Part shown: one piece after another, positions 10,240-19,421 of the stretch
Layout of the letters: each line of letters begins with the position of its first letter
Numbering within the stretch: the stretch's first letter is position 1
Source: Leptolyngbya sp. ES-bin-22
GTDB taxonomy: Bacteria > Cyanobacteriota > Cyanobacteriia > Leptolyngbyales > Leptolyngbyaceae
DNA: 33,187 nucleotides
Direction of reading: 5' to 3'
NCBI GenBank assembly: GCA_014380065.1
Contig: JACMKO010000453.1
Coordinates: 1 to 33,187, forward strand
The notes under the pieces: model-generated
What the model was told of the DNA's origin: nothing
Seen by the model: the letters and a program-made list of their open reading frames with translations, nothing else
Databases searched by the model: none
Made by a program: the position numbers and the translations under genes

Positions 10240-12171
10240 ATGGGAAAAGTCATTGGTATCGACCTAGGCACGACAAATAGCTGCGTTGCTGTCCTGGAGG
10301 GCGGTCAGCCGATTGTCATCTCTAACTCAGAGGGGGGGCGGACTACTCCAAGTATGGTTGGCTTTGGCAAAGTGGGCGATCGCCTGGTCGGTCAACTTGC
10401 CAAGCGCCAAGCGGTGACCAATGCTGAAAATACGGTCTTCAGCATTAAACGGTTCATTGGTCGCCGCTGGGACGACACCGAAATGGAGCGATCGCGGGTT
10501 CCTTACGTTTGTGTCAAGGGCAAGGACGATACGGTTGATGTCCAGATTCGCGGACGTAACTTCACGCCCCAGGAAGTCTCGGCAATGGTGCTTCAAAAGC
10601 TCAAGCAGGATGCCGAAAACTACCTGGGTGAACCCGTTCAGCAAGCGGTCATTACCGTGCCTGCTTATTTTAGCGATGCTCAGAGACAGGCAACTAAAGA
10701 CGCGGGCACGATCGCCGGTCTAGAAGTGCTCCGTATCATCAACGAGCCAACGGCAGCGGCACTTGCCTACGGGATGGAGAAGCAAGATCAAGATCAGTGC
10801 ATTCTGGTCTTTGACCTGGGTGGCGGTACGTTCGATGTCTCTATTCTTCAGATGGGGGACGGGGTCTTTGAAGTGAAGGCAACGTCCGGCAACAATCACC
10901 TGGGTGGTGATGACTTTGATGACTGCATCGTGCGCTGGATGATTACGAGCTTCAAAGACCAGGAAGGTATTGATCTGTCGATCGACAAAATGGCGCTTCA
11001 GCGCTTGCGTGAAGCGTCTGAGAAGGCGAAAATCGAACTCTCTGGTACGCTCACAACATCGATCAACCTACCGTTCATCACGGCTGATGAAACCGGACCA
11101 AAGCACCTGGAAATGGAGCTGAACCGCTCAACGTTTGAAGAATTGGTCAGTCATCTGGTCGAAGGCACCATCAAGCCGACTGAGCAAGCTTTAAAAGACT
11201 CAGATTTGACAATTACCGACATCGATCGCATTTTGCTAGTGGGTGGCTCCACGCGCATCCCCGCTGTGCAAGATGCCATTCGCAAGTACTTTAACAACAA
11301 AGCGCCCGATCGCTCGGTGAATCCTGATGAAGCCGTCGCGCTGGGTGCCGCCATTCAAGGCGGTGTGCTGGGCGGCGAGGTCAAAGACCTGCTGTTGTTG
11401 GATGTTACGCCGCTTTCTCTAGGCATCGAAACGCTGGGCGAAGTCTTCACAAAAATCATCGAGCGCAACACCACCATTCCCACCAGCAAAACTCAGGTTT
11501 TTTCAACCGCAACCGATGGGCAAACCTCCGTCGAAATTCACGCCCTACAAGGCGAACGAGCGATGGCAAAGGACAACAAGAGCTTGGGCAAGTTTCAGCT
11601 CAACGGTATCCCTCCAGCCCCCCGTGGTGTGCCTCAAATCGAAGTCTCTTTTGACATTGATGCAAACGGCATTCTCAAAGTCTCTGCTCGGGATAAGGGC
11701 ACGGGACGTGAGCAGACCGTTTCGACCAGCAACACGGGCGGCTTAAGCCCTAGCGAAATTGAGCGGATACGGTTAGATGCGGAAGTTTTTGCGGAGGAAG
11801 ATGAGCGCCGCAAGAAGCTGGTGGCGCTGAAGAATCAGGCAGACAGCTTGTTCTACAGCTACGAGACAACGCTTCGCGACAACGGTGAATTTATTGCGGA
11901 GGATCTCAAAGTGCAGGCTTTAGAGAAAGTGGCGGAGTTGAAGGCAGCCGTCGCCGATGCCACGATCGCGCCAGAGACGTTCAAGCAGCGTCTCGAGACG
12001 CTGCAAGAGACGCTGCTGGCGATCGGTGCGTCGGTCTATCAGCGTGCTAATGAGATTCCCGACGATGAAGCAACAACCCAGTACAGCCCGTCGAACGGCT
12101 CACTTGATCCAGACGACTACAGCTTTGAAAACGACGCTACCGTCACAGCCGATTACGAAGCTGTAGATTAG
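10240..12171 (+). CDS. dnaK: Molecular chaperone DnaK (Hsp70)
   Basis: [27 protein letters not shown]..., [51 protein letters not shown]. The ORF track starts at 10132, but the family N-terminus begins at ATG 10240. Confidence 0.97.
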   Translation: MGKVIGIDLGTTNSCVAVLEGGQPIVISNSEGGRTTPSMVGFGKVGDRLVGQLAKRQAVTNAENTVFSIKRFIGRRWDDTEMERSRVPYVCVKGKDDTVDVQIRGRNFTPQEVSAMVLQKLKQDAENYLGEPVQQAVITVPAYFSDAQRQATKDAGTIAGLEVLRIINEPTAAALAYGMEKQDQDQCILVFDLGGGTFDVSILQMGDGVFEVKATSGNNHLGGDDFDDCIVRWMITSFKDQEGIDLSIDKMALQRLREASEKAKIELSGTLTTSINLPFITADETGPKHLEMELNRSTFEELVSHLVEGTIKPTEQALKDSDLTITDIDRILLVGGSTRIPAVQDAIRKYFNNKAPDRSVNPDEAVALGAAIQGGVLGGEVKDLLLLDVTPLSLGIETLGEVFTKIIERNTTIPTSKTQVFSTATDGQTSVEIHALQGERAMAKDNKSLGKFQLNGIPPAPRGVPQIEVSFDIDANGILKVSARDKGTGREQTVSTSNTGGLSPSEIERIRLDAEVFAEEDERRKKLVALKNQADSLFYSYETTLRDNGEFIAEDLKVQALEKVAELKAAVADATIAPETFKQRLETLQETLLAIGASVYQRANEIPDDEATTQYSPSNGSLDPDDYSFENDATVTADYEAVD

Positions 12172-12288
12172 TTAAGGTATAGGAATGGTCAACCAAGGGA
12201 AATGGTAGAGGGTGAGTATCCGAAACCAGACCTTAGACCCAGTTAAGCCCCCAACTCTAAAAAACCTTTACCCTCGCAGCAGCATTCT

Positions 12289-13425
12289 ATGGCTCGTGAC
12301 TATTACGAAATTCTCGGCATTGCGCGCGACGCCGACAAAGAGGAAATCAAGCAGGCGTACCGTCGTTTAGCACGTCGGTATCATCCTGATGTCAACAAGG
12401 AAGACGGAGCCGAAGAGCGCTTTAAAGAAATTAATCGCGCTTATGAGGTGCTCTCCGAGCCAGAAACCCGTGCTCGCTATAACCAGTTTGGCGAGGCTGG
12501 CGTTGGCTCAGCCGCAGGCGGAGGCTTTCAAGACTTTGGCGATATGGGTGGATTCGCTGATATTTTTGAGAGTTTCTTTAGCGGATTTTCTGGTAGCGGT
12601 GCACCGGGTCAAGCGGGACGGCGGCGTAATGGTCCCATGCGTGGCGATGATCTGCGGCTTGATCTAAAGCTGGAGTTTCGTGAGGCAATCTTCGGCGGCG
12701 AGCGTGAAATTCGCATTAACCATCTCGAAACCTGTACAACCTGTAGCGGTTCAGGTGCAAAACCAGGTACTCGTCCCCGTACCTGTTCCACATGCAGCGG
12801 TGCTGGGCAGGTGCGTCGAGCCACTCGCACCCCCTTCGGCAGCTTCACACAAGTCTCCGTTTGCCCAACGTGCGCTGGCAATGGGCAAGTCGTGGAAGAG
12901 AAGTGCGAGGTGTGCAGCGGTAACGGTCAGCGGCAAGAGACGAAAAAGCTCAAGATCAACATTCCGGCTGGCGTAGACAATGGCACCCGCTTACGTGTCT
13001 CCGATGCAGGCGATGCAGGGCAGAGGAGCGGTCCCGCTGGTGATCTGTATGTCTATCTTTTCGTCAACGAAGATCCTGAGTTTCAGCGTGAAGGCATCAA
13101 TCTTCTTTCAGAGCTTAAAATCAGCTATGTACAGGCAATTTTAGGCTCTCGTGTCGAAGTGAATACAGTTGATAATGAGCCTCAAGAGCTACTGATTCCA
13201 CCCGGAACGCAGTCGGGTAAGGTGCTGACGCTGGAAGGCAAAGGTGTACCGAAGTTAGGCAATCCGGTTAGTCGAGGCGATTACCTGATTACAATTTCGA
13301 TCGACATTCCAACCAAAATCTCGGTGGAAGAACGGGAACTGCTGGAGAAACTAGCGAAATTGCGGGGCGATCGCATCGGTAAAAGTGGCATTGAAGGGTT
13401 CTTCGGCAAGGTGTTTGGCACATGA
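12289..13425 (+). CDS. dnaJ: Molecular chaperone DnaJ (Hsp40)
   Basis: J domain ([36 protein letters not shown]), G/F region, four CxxCxGxG-type zinc motifs. Confidence 0.97.
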   Translation: MARDYYEILGIARDADKEEIKQAYRRLARRYHPDVNKEDGAEERFKEINRAYEVLSEPETRARYNQFGEAGVGSAAGGGFQDFGDMGGFADIFESFFSGFSGSGAPGQAGRRRNGPMRGDDLRLDLKLEFREAIFGGEREIRINHLETCTTCSGSGAKPGTRPRTCSTCSGAGQVRRATRTPFGSFTQVSVCPTCAGNGQVVEEKCEVCSGNGQRQETKKLKINIPAGVDNGTRLRVSDAGDAGQRSGPAGDLYVYLFVNEDPEFQREGINLLSELKISYVQAILGSRVEVNTVDNEPQELLIPPGTQSGKVLTLEGKGVPKLGNPVSRGDYLITISIDIPTKISVEERELLEKLAKLRGDRIGKSGIEGFFGKVFGT

Positions 13426-13691
13426 ATCCAGCGCAACAGTCTGCTACTCCAGATGCCCAACTGGATTTGCGCGGCACACCCTGCCCGATCAACTTTGTGC
13501 GTACCAAGCTCAGGCTTGATCAAATGCCTCCTGGTTCCCTCTTAGAAGTTTGGTTAGATCCGGGTGAGCCGATCGAGCAGGTGCCCGACAGTCTGACGAT
13601 GGAAGGCTACGGCATTGAGCAAATTGAAGACCATTCGAGTTATTTCGCACTTCAGATTCGGCGACCTGTTCTGGAGTCTGGAGTCTCTTGA
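13422..13691 (+). CDS. TusA/SirA-like sulfurtransferase family protein
   Basis: [44 protein letters not shown]; 4-bp ATGA overlap with the dnaJ stop. Confidence 0.88.
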   Translation: MNPAQQSATPDAQLDLRGTPCPINFVRTKLRLDQMPPGSLLEVWLDPGEPIEQVPDSLTMEGYGIEQIEDHSSYFALQIRRPVLESGVS

Positions 13692-13734
13692 GCGCGATCG
13701 CGGGTGGTGAACATCGAGCCATGAGCGTTGATCT

Positions 13735-14985
13735 ATGAGTACTGAGTTGAATGATCCACTCAAAACTCAAGGGGCAAATCCAGTTGGCATCGACTCCATG
13801 CTACCGCTGCCGCTTTTGGGGACTGTCGTAGCAGTGCAGGCGAATTATTATCATGTGCAGCTTGATGCGCTTGGGGAGTCAGGAGTCAGGCTTCGACGCG
13901 AGCGCGCAGCCGAACAGAGTCAGGAGCCAGGAGGGACGAGGGAGTCGGGGGTTGCTAGTGGTAGTGACTCGACGCAGGCAACAACCAGTAACCAACCATC
14001 AATAGTGCCGCTAATGCTGCTGTGTACTCGTCGATCGCGCCTGAAAAAAATGGGTCAGCGGGTGATGGTTGGCGATCGCGTTGAAGTCGAAGAACCCGAC
14101 TGGGATGGTGGGCGGGGAGCGATCGCGCAAGTATTGCCTCGACGGACGGAATTAGATCGTCCACCTGTTGCTAATGCAGATCAGCTCTTGCTGGTGTTTG
14201 CGCTAGTTGAACCCACGCTAGACCCTCACCAACTGAGTCACTTTTTGATCAAAGCAGAGACGACGCATCTACAGATTGGTCTTTGTTTGAACAAACGTGA
14301 CCTTGTGACGGTAGAGGAACGCGATCAGTGGCGAGATCGGTTGCAGCAGTGGGGCTATGCGCCAGTCTTCATCAGTGTGCACAAAGCGATGGGGATGGCT
14401 GATCTGGCAAAGCGGCTTGACGATCGTGTCACGATCGTTTCTGGTCCTTCGGGAGTCGGCAAATCGAGTTTGATCAATTGGCTTGTTCCCAACTCTGGGC
14501 TGCGGGTTGCGTCTGTTTCGGGCAAGCTTGGGCGGGGACGGCACACTACGCGCCATGTTGAATTGTTTGAGCTGCCGACAGGCGGTTTGCTGGCAGATAC
14601 ACCTGGCTTCAATCAACCGGATTTAGACTGCGCTCCCGAAGATCTGGCAAACTATTTCCCTGAAGCACAGGCGCGGTTAGCGGTTGCGCGCTGTCAGTTC
14701 AGCGATTGCCTGCATCGAGAGGAGCCAAACTGTGTGGTGCGAGGCGACTGGGAACGCTACGCGCATTACCTGAACTTTTTGGAAGAGGCGATCGCTCGTC
14801 AGGAAGCCTTAAATAAACTCGGCGATAGCGAAGCAACGATGAAACGCAAAAGCGATCGTGATGGGGAACAGTATGAACCCAAATTGGAACCCAAAAAATA
14901 TCGTCGCCCCTCGCGCCGTGTTCAGCAACAAACGCTTCAGGGCATGCGATACGACTTGAAAGATGCCTCACTGGATGGTGATTAG
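13735..14985 (+). CDS. rsgA: Ribosome small-subunit-dependent GTPase A (circularly permuted GTPase)
   Basis: OB-fold start GTVVAVQANYYHVQLD, GDRVEVEEPDWDGGRGAIAQVLPR, LCLNKRDL, VSGPSGVGKSSLIN, GRHTTRHVELF, DTPGFNQPD, CxxxC zinc region. Contains a low-complexity insertion at about residues 47-92. Confidence 0.95.
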   Translation: MSTELNDPLKTQGANPVGIDSMLPLPLLGTVVAVQANYYHVQLDALGESGVRLRRERAAEQSQEPGGTRESGVASGSDSTQATTSNQPSIVPLMLLCTRRSRLKKMGQRVMVGDRVEVEEPDWDGGRGAIAQVLPRRTELDRPPVANADQLLLVFALVEPTLDPHQLSHFLIKAETTHLQIGLCLNKRDLVTVEERDQWRDRLQQWGYAPVFISVHKAMGMADLAKRLDDRVTIVSGPSGVGKSSLINWLVPNSGLRVASVSGKLGRGRHTTRHVELFELPTGGLLADTPGFNQPDLDCAPEDLANYFPEAQARLAVARCQFSDCLHREEPNCVVRGDWERYAHYLNFLEEAIARQEALNKLGDSEATMKRKSDRDGEQYEPKLEPKKYRRPSRRVQQQTLQGMRYDLKDASLDGD

Positions 14986-15022
14986 AGCGCGCTAGAATCG
15001 GAGCACATGTAGCCCAACACGC

Positions 15023-15454
15023 ATGAGAAAACCATTTGCTCGTCTGAAGTTTCTGCCCTGGCGATCGTTGTTTCAAGCGGCACTGCTTGCCGTCCTCTTG
15101 CTGGCGTTGCCGATCGATGGGTTACTACAGGTTGCCATCCGTAATGGCGACCGCTCACCAGCGCTTGAGAGCCTCTTGAGACTTCTCATGTCGCCGCTGG
15201 TGTCGCTAGTGCTGAGCCTTGGCATTCCGGTTGCACTAGGAGCCTTCGCTGTTTACGTTTTGGAGCGTGTTGACCGTTCCAGCATCAGTACAGGTAGCTT
15301 ATGGGGCTTGGTGCTGTGTGTCGTGCTGATGCTCTTACTGGAGCAGTGGCTTTTGTTTGGGTCGCCCAGCTTTAGCATGACTGAGTTAGTACTTATTGCG
15401 GTCGGTGTCTTCTGGAAAGGGCGACCCTACTGGCGATCGTATAGCCGCTGGTAA
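15023..15454 (+). CDS. Hypothetical integral membrane protein
   Basis: 143 aa, several hydrophobic helices, no overlap with other strong ORFs. Confidence 0.65.
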   Translation: MRKPFARLKFLPWRSLFQAALLAVLLLALPIDGLLQVAIRNGDRSPALESLLRLLMSPLVSLVLSLGIPVALGAFAVYVLERVDRSSISTGSLWGLVLCVVLMLLLEQWLLFGSPSFSMTELVLIAVGVFWKGRPYWRSYSRW

Positions 15455-15456
15455 GG

Positions 15457-15738
15457 CTATGTCGGAGGCGGATCAGAGAGATCGACCGCATTGACCAGGC
15501 GATCTAGTGTCTCAGTCAAGCGATCGAGCCGTTTGAGCGACTCATGCTGCGCTTCTGTGAGCGTTTGTACCGCATCACTGAGTGCAAAAACTTGGTATCC
15601 CTGCTGCTGGACATGGGTTGCCAGCGCTTCGATGTTTTGCGAGAGGCGATCGACGGTTTCGGTGGTCACAAGCACCGCTTCGCCAATCTGCTGCACAATC
15701 AATTCTAATTCCGGGCGATTCTCAACGTCCACAGTCAA
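15457..15738 (-). CDS. Hypothetical small coiled-coil-like protein
   Basis: 93 aa, regularly spaced hydrophobic pattern (VDRLSQNIEALATHVQQQGYQVFALSDAVQTLTEAQHESLKRLDRLTETLDRLVNAV); convergent with the preceding gene. Confidence 0.6.
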   Translation of the reverse strand: MTVDVENRPELELIVQQIGEAVLVTTETVDRLSQNIEALATHVQQQGYQVFALSDAVQTLTEAQHESLKRLDRLTETLDRLVNAVDLSDPPPT

Positions 15739-15849
15739 AAGCCTTGAGTGAAAGCGATTAGCGAGATTCTAAACCAGTGCTGTTGAATCACATCGTAGAG
15801 CCATTAACCATACCGACCCTACAGACGCAACCAACAGGGTTGAACCATC

Positions 15850-17109
15850 TTACTTGACCTGAATTTTTGCCAGCGCTGTGTTCTGGTAGTAGTGCAGGAG
15901 AATTTGCTGATAGTTCTTACCACCTTGCGCCAAGTTGTAAGCACCCCACTGGCTCAAGCCTAGCCCATGCCCAAACCCACGACCAAGCACCTGAAAATTG
16001 CTGGGTGAAGCCTGTGCTTTATCTTTATTGGCTGCCGACGGGAGCTGAGGAATGATGTTAAAAAGCGTACTTTTCAAGTTGAGTGCACTTTGAAGGGCTT
16101 CACCACTAACGGTTCGTCGGCGACCCGTATCTCCCACAACTTCCATTGAGATAATCCGTCCACATTGAGTGGTCTTAATCTTTTCTTTTGGAAAAGACAC
16201 AATGTTACCAACGCCCGTAATCCGCTTACCAAGTGCGATGGGGGAAAATGCTTCTTCCCACTGAGCTACAGGCGACACCTCTGCAAAGTTTTCCGTGACC
16301 GATCGCAGGTACGGTACCGGGTTTGACCAGACATTCTCAGAATTTTCGGTACAGCCACCAGCAGACGAATGGAACGCCGCTTCAATAATTTGACCACCAG
16401 AGATTAGCACTTGCTCGGCTGTAGCATTAACCGCCGCCTGAGTACCTGTTGATTCATCCCGGATGCCTCTATAGACTTGCGAAGCAGTGGTGTCGACGAC
16501 ATCGTAAAGACCGTTGATCGCTTTCTGGCGGTGAAACAACGCATAAGAACGGGCAGCAACTGCCTGCGCCTTCAAGGCTTCTTGAGGCCAATTGCCGTTC
16601 ATTTCGCCACCCAGGACGCTGTAGAGATACTGCTCCAGGTCTACATAATTGACAGCCGTAAGTCCGCTTTTGCTGGGGACGACGAGTGTCCGACCGCGAT
16701 ACCAGCGATCGCCAATGTACGCATAGCCACCGCCCGTTGGCTCTACCCAGATTTGCCCTGACTGCCAGCGATCGAGGCTCACGCTGCCCTGCTTAGGCTG
16801 GGCAATGAAGGCATTCATGGGTGCAATTTCACCAAGCGGACGACCGCTACTATCCCGCACGATCGCTTTGGTTGAGCTACCAACAGCAACTTGACTGACG
16901 CTTTCTTCGATCGCCACTCGTAATTCCAACGCTGCCTGAGCGGGACGACTAACAGCGCTTTCCATCGCAGCAAACGCTGCCATCCAGATGAAGAGTCCAA
17001 ACCACCAACTACGCCCTTTTAAAGGCATCAGCGCCCTCAGGTAAGAGCACAGTAAAAGGGGGAAGCGTTCCAATGACATTTTCAGAAGTCTCCTCACAGG
17101 TTCAAGCAC
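15850..17109 (-). CDS. SpoIID/LytB domain-containing protein
   Basis: N-terminal signal/TM; YVDLEQYLYSVLGGEMNGNWPQEALKAQAVAARSYAL, AFHSSAGGCTENSENVWSNPVPYLRSV, GRGFGHGLGLSQWGAYNLAQ. Confidence 0.93.
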   Translation of the reverse strand: MLEPVRRLLKMSLERFPLLLCSYLRALMPLKGRSWWFGLFIWMAAFAAMESAVSRPAQAALELRVAIEESVSQVAVGSSTKAIVRDSSGRPLGEIAPMNAFIAQPKQGSVSLDRWQSGQIWVEPTGGGYAYIGDRWYRGRTLVVPSKSGLTAVNYVDLEQYLYSVLGGEMNGNWPQEALKAQAVAARSYALFHRQKAINGLYDVVDTTASQVYRGIRDESTGTQAAVNATAEQVLISGGQIIEAAFHSSAGGCTENSENVWSNPVPYLRSVTENFAEVSPVAQWEEAFSPIALGKRITGVGNIVSFPKEKIKTTQCGRIISMEVVGDTGRRRTVSGEALQSALNLKSTLFNIIPQLPSAANKDKAQASPSNFQVLGRGFGHGLGLSQWGAYNLAQGGKNYQQILLHYYQNTALAKIQVK

Positions 17110-17411
17110 TTAAAAGCAACCGATCGACATGACGATCGCGCCACTCAAGCCAAATCATTGGTCAACGAGGCTTAATATAAGCCAATTTGCTTTAGATAGA
17201 GTCAGTCATTCTGGTGCAAATGTTCCCTAGCGACGCTAAATGTACTGACATTGAAGAAGCAGTCGGGACTTTAGCCTATGCATCTTGTGCCTTCAATCGT
17301 TTGTAACGATTATTAAACCAGATTTGTGCGGCACTCGTCTTGATCAAGTCCTTATCTCCTTCGCCTGTGTCAGTATAGGTTCAGGACGAAACTCGCACGG
17401 GTCGCTAAGTT

Positions 17412-18365
17412 TTGCAGATTACATTCCTTGGAACCAGCTCTGGTGTGCCAACACGATCGCGCAACGTCTCCAGTGTGGCGTTACGCTTGCCTCAGCGTGC
17501 CGAATTCTGGCTGTTTGACTGTGGCGAAGGGACGCAGCATCAGCTCTTACGCAGCGAGCTGAAAAGCAGTCAGTTGACCCGCATTTTTGTCACCCACATG
17601 CACGGCGACCACATCTTTGGGCTGATGGGATTGCTGGCAAGCTGTGGGTTGGCAGGAAATGTGCAGCGCATGGATATCTACGGTCCACCTGACCTGGATG
17701 AGTATCTCAAAGCCTGTCGGCGCTACTCGCAGACCCATTTTTCGTACCCGATTAAGGTGCATACGGTACGTCCCGGTGTGATTTACGAAGACAGCGAGTT
17801 TACGGTGAGCTGCGATTTGCTCAAGCATCGTGTGCCTGCTTACGGCTATCGGATTGCGGAGCGCGATCGCCCTGGTCATTTCGACGTAAAACAAGCCGCG
17901 TCACTGGGCATTCCTTCGGGTCCGCTCTACGGCAAGCTGAAGCGCGGGGAGGTCATTACTCTGCCCGATGGACGGCGCATCAACGGTGCTGATCTTTGCG
18001 GGCAGACCGAAATTGGACGCAAGTTAGCCTACTGCACAGACACCGTTTACTGCGATACGTCGGTCGCTTTAGCGCAGGATGCTGATGTCTTGATCCATGA
18101 AGCTACGTTTGCTCATCAGGATGCTGAGTTAGCCTACCAGCGCTTGCATTCTACCTCGACAATGGCGGCACAGGTCGCGTTAACCGCGCAGGTTAAACGG
18201 CTGATTATGACCCATTTCAGCCCGCGCTATGCACCTGGAAATGAAATCGAGCTAAAAGATTTACTGGCAGAAGCCCGTGCGATTTTCCCCGCAACAGAGA
18301 TGGCTTCCGACTTCTGGACGTATGAAATTCCTCGCAGGCAGGCAGCAGCATTAGTCACTGTTTAG
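17412..18365 (+). CDS. rnz: Ribonuclease Z (TTG start)
   Basis: MQITFLGTSSGVPTRSRNVSSVALRL ... FDCGEGTQHQ ... THMHGDHIFGLMGLL ... HEATFAHQD ... LIMTHFSPRY. Start codon read directly as TTG at 17412-17414. Confidence 0.95.
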   Translation: MQITFLGTSSGVPTRSRNVSSVALRLPQRAEFWLFDCGEGTQHQLLRSELKSSQLTRIFVTHMHGDHIFGLMGLLASCGLAGNVQRMDIYGPPDLDEYLKACRRYSQTHFSYPIKVHTVRPGVIYEDSEFTVSCDLLKHRVPAYGYRIAERDRPGHFDVKQAASLGIPSGPLYGKLKRGEVITLPDGRRINGADLCGQTEIGRKLAYCTDTVYCDTSVALAQDADVLIHEATFAHQDAELAYQRLHSTSTMAAQVALTAQVKRLIMTHFSPRYAPGNEIELKDLLAEARAIFPATEMASDFWTYEIPRRQAAALVTV

Positions 18366-18435
18366 TTGCAGGCTTCAATTTAGCCAGACGTACACCGAGA
18401 GCGGGAGCTTGGGAGTAGGGTTTTCAACTCAGAAC

Positions 18436-19008
18436 TCAAAACTCTTTTCCCTTTTCTGTTCGTAGCGGTACGCCTAGAGTGCTTAAGTTCAAAACATGTC
18501 CGCCAGTGACGAGGTAGACAGGACTGGCGATCGCCCCAATTTGACGGGTGAGCATACCAAGGCGATCGCGAAACATCCGTCCGATAGGATAAGCAGGCAC
18601 TACGCCCCAGCCCGTTTCCTCTGCTACAAAAATGATGTCGCTGGTGGCATGATGCAAGCTGTTTAGCAGAGCGTGTAGGGTTTTGCTCCAAGTCGCTTCG
18701 TCTTGCTCTAGAAGGTTTGCTAGCCATGTGCCTAACGAGTCTACTAAGAGACAACTGTTGGACGGCGTTGCTTGAATGGTTTCAGTGAGAGCGATCGGAA
18801 CAGCCAGCGTTTGCCAGGTAGACGGGCGACGTTGACAATGTTGCTCAATCCGTAACTGCCACTCGCGATCGGTGGGGTCAACTTGAGCCGTCGCCACATA
18901 AATGACCGTTTTACCAGAACGAGCCGCAAGTGTTTCTGCCCATTCGCTTTTGCCCGATCGTGCGGGACCCGTCACCAGCACAAGCTGACGTTCAGCCATT
19001 GCAATCAT
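18436..19008 (-). CDS. cobU: Bifunctional adenosylcobinamide kinase/adenosylcobinamide-phosphate guanylyltransferase
   Basis: RQLVLVTGPARSGKSEWAETLA, YVATAQ, DSLGTWLANLL, FVAEETGWGVVPAYPIGRMFRDRLG. Confidence 0.93.
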   Translation of the reverse strand: MIAMAERQLVLVTGPARSGKSEWAETLAARSGKTVIYVATAQVDPTDREWQLRIEQHCQRRPSTWQTLAVPIALTETIQATPSNSCLLVDSLGTWLANLLEQDEATWSKTLHALLNSLHHATSDIIFVAEETGWGVVPAYPIGRMFRDRLGMLTRQIGAIASPVYLVTGGHVLNLSTLGVPLRTEKGKEF

Positions 19009-19210
19009 GCTCTCGTTCGCCTCATAGTCTTGCGTGCTGCAAGCGACTGCGATCGCCCGTCAGGCTTAGCGGTACTAGCCACAAACAAGTTGATAGCTGA
19101 CCGCTGGCAGCCTTCTGAGCCTGAACCGATCAAGGAATTTTCTAGCGAAAAATTTCACAATCACTGCATCTATAGAGATCATCACAACGTTTAGGACATG
19201 GGGATCAAAG

Positions 19211-19258
19211 GGGGTGTGGGGGCGTTGCCCCCAGCCAGGGGTTCCACCCCTGCACCCC
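19211..19258. repeat. Compact three-stem palindromic intergenic element
   Basis: Perfect nested complementarity: GGGGTG (19211-19216)/CACCCC (19253-19258) enclosing hairpins TGGGGGC-GTT-GCCCCCA (19217-19233) and AGGGGT-TCC-ACCCCT (19237-19251). Confidence 0.75.
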
Positions 19259-19421
19259 GTCCTCACCCATCTGTCTATTGCTATCTCTGGCAACGTGGTG
19301 AGTAGTTTTCTCTAGCAACGTCAGGTCGCACCATGAGCCCGGATTTCTAATCACGGGCGGGATGACAACAGAGTGACAAGACTTAACCGTACTTTTCAAA
19401 GATCCTTTAGCTTTCCATCCC

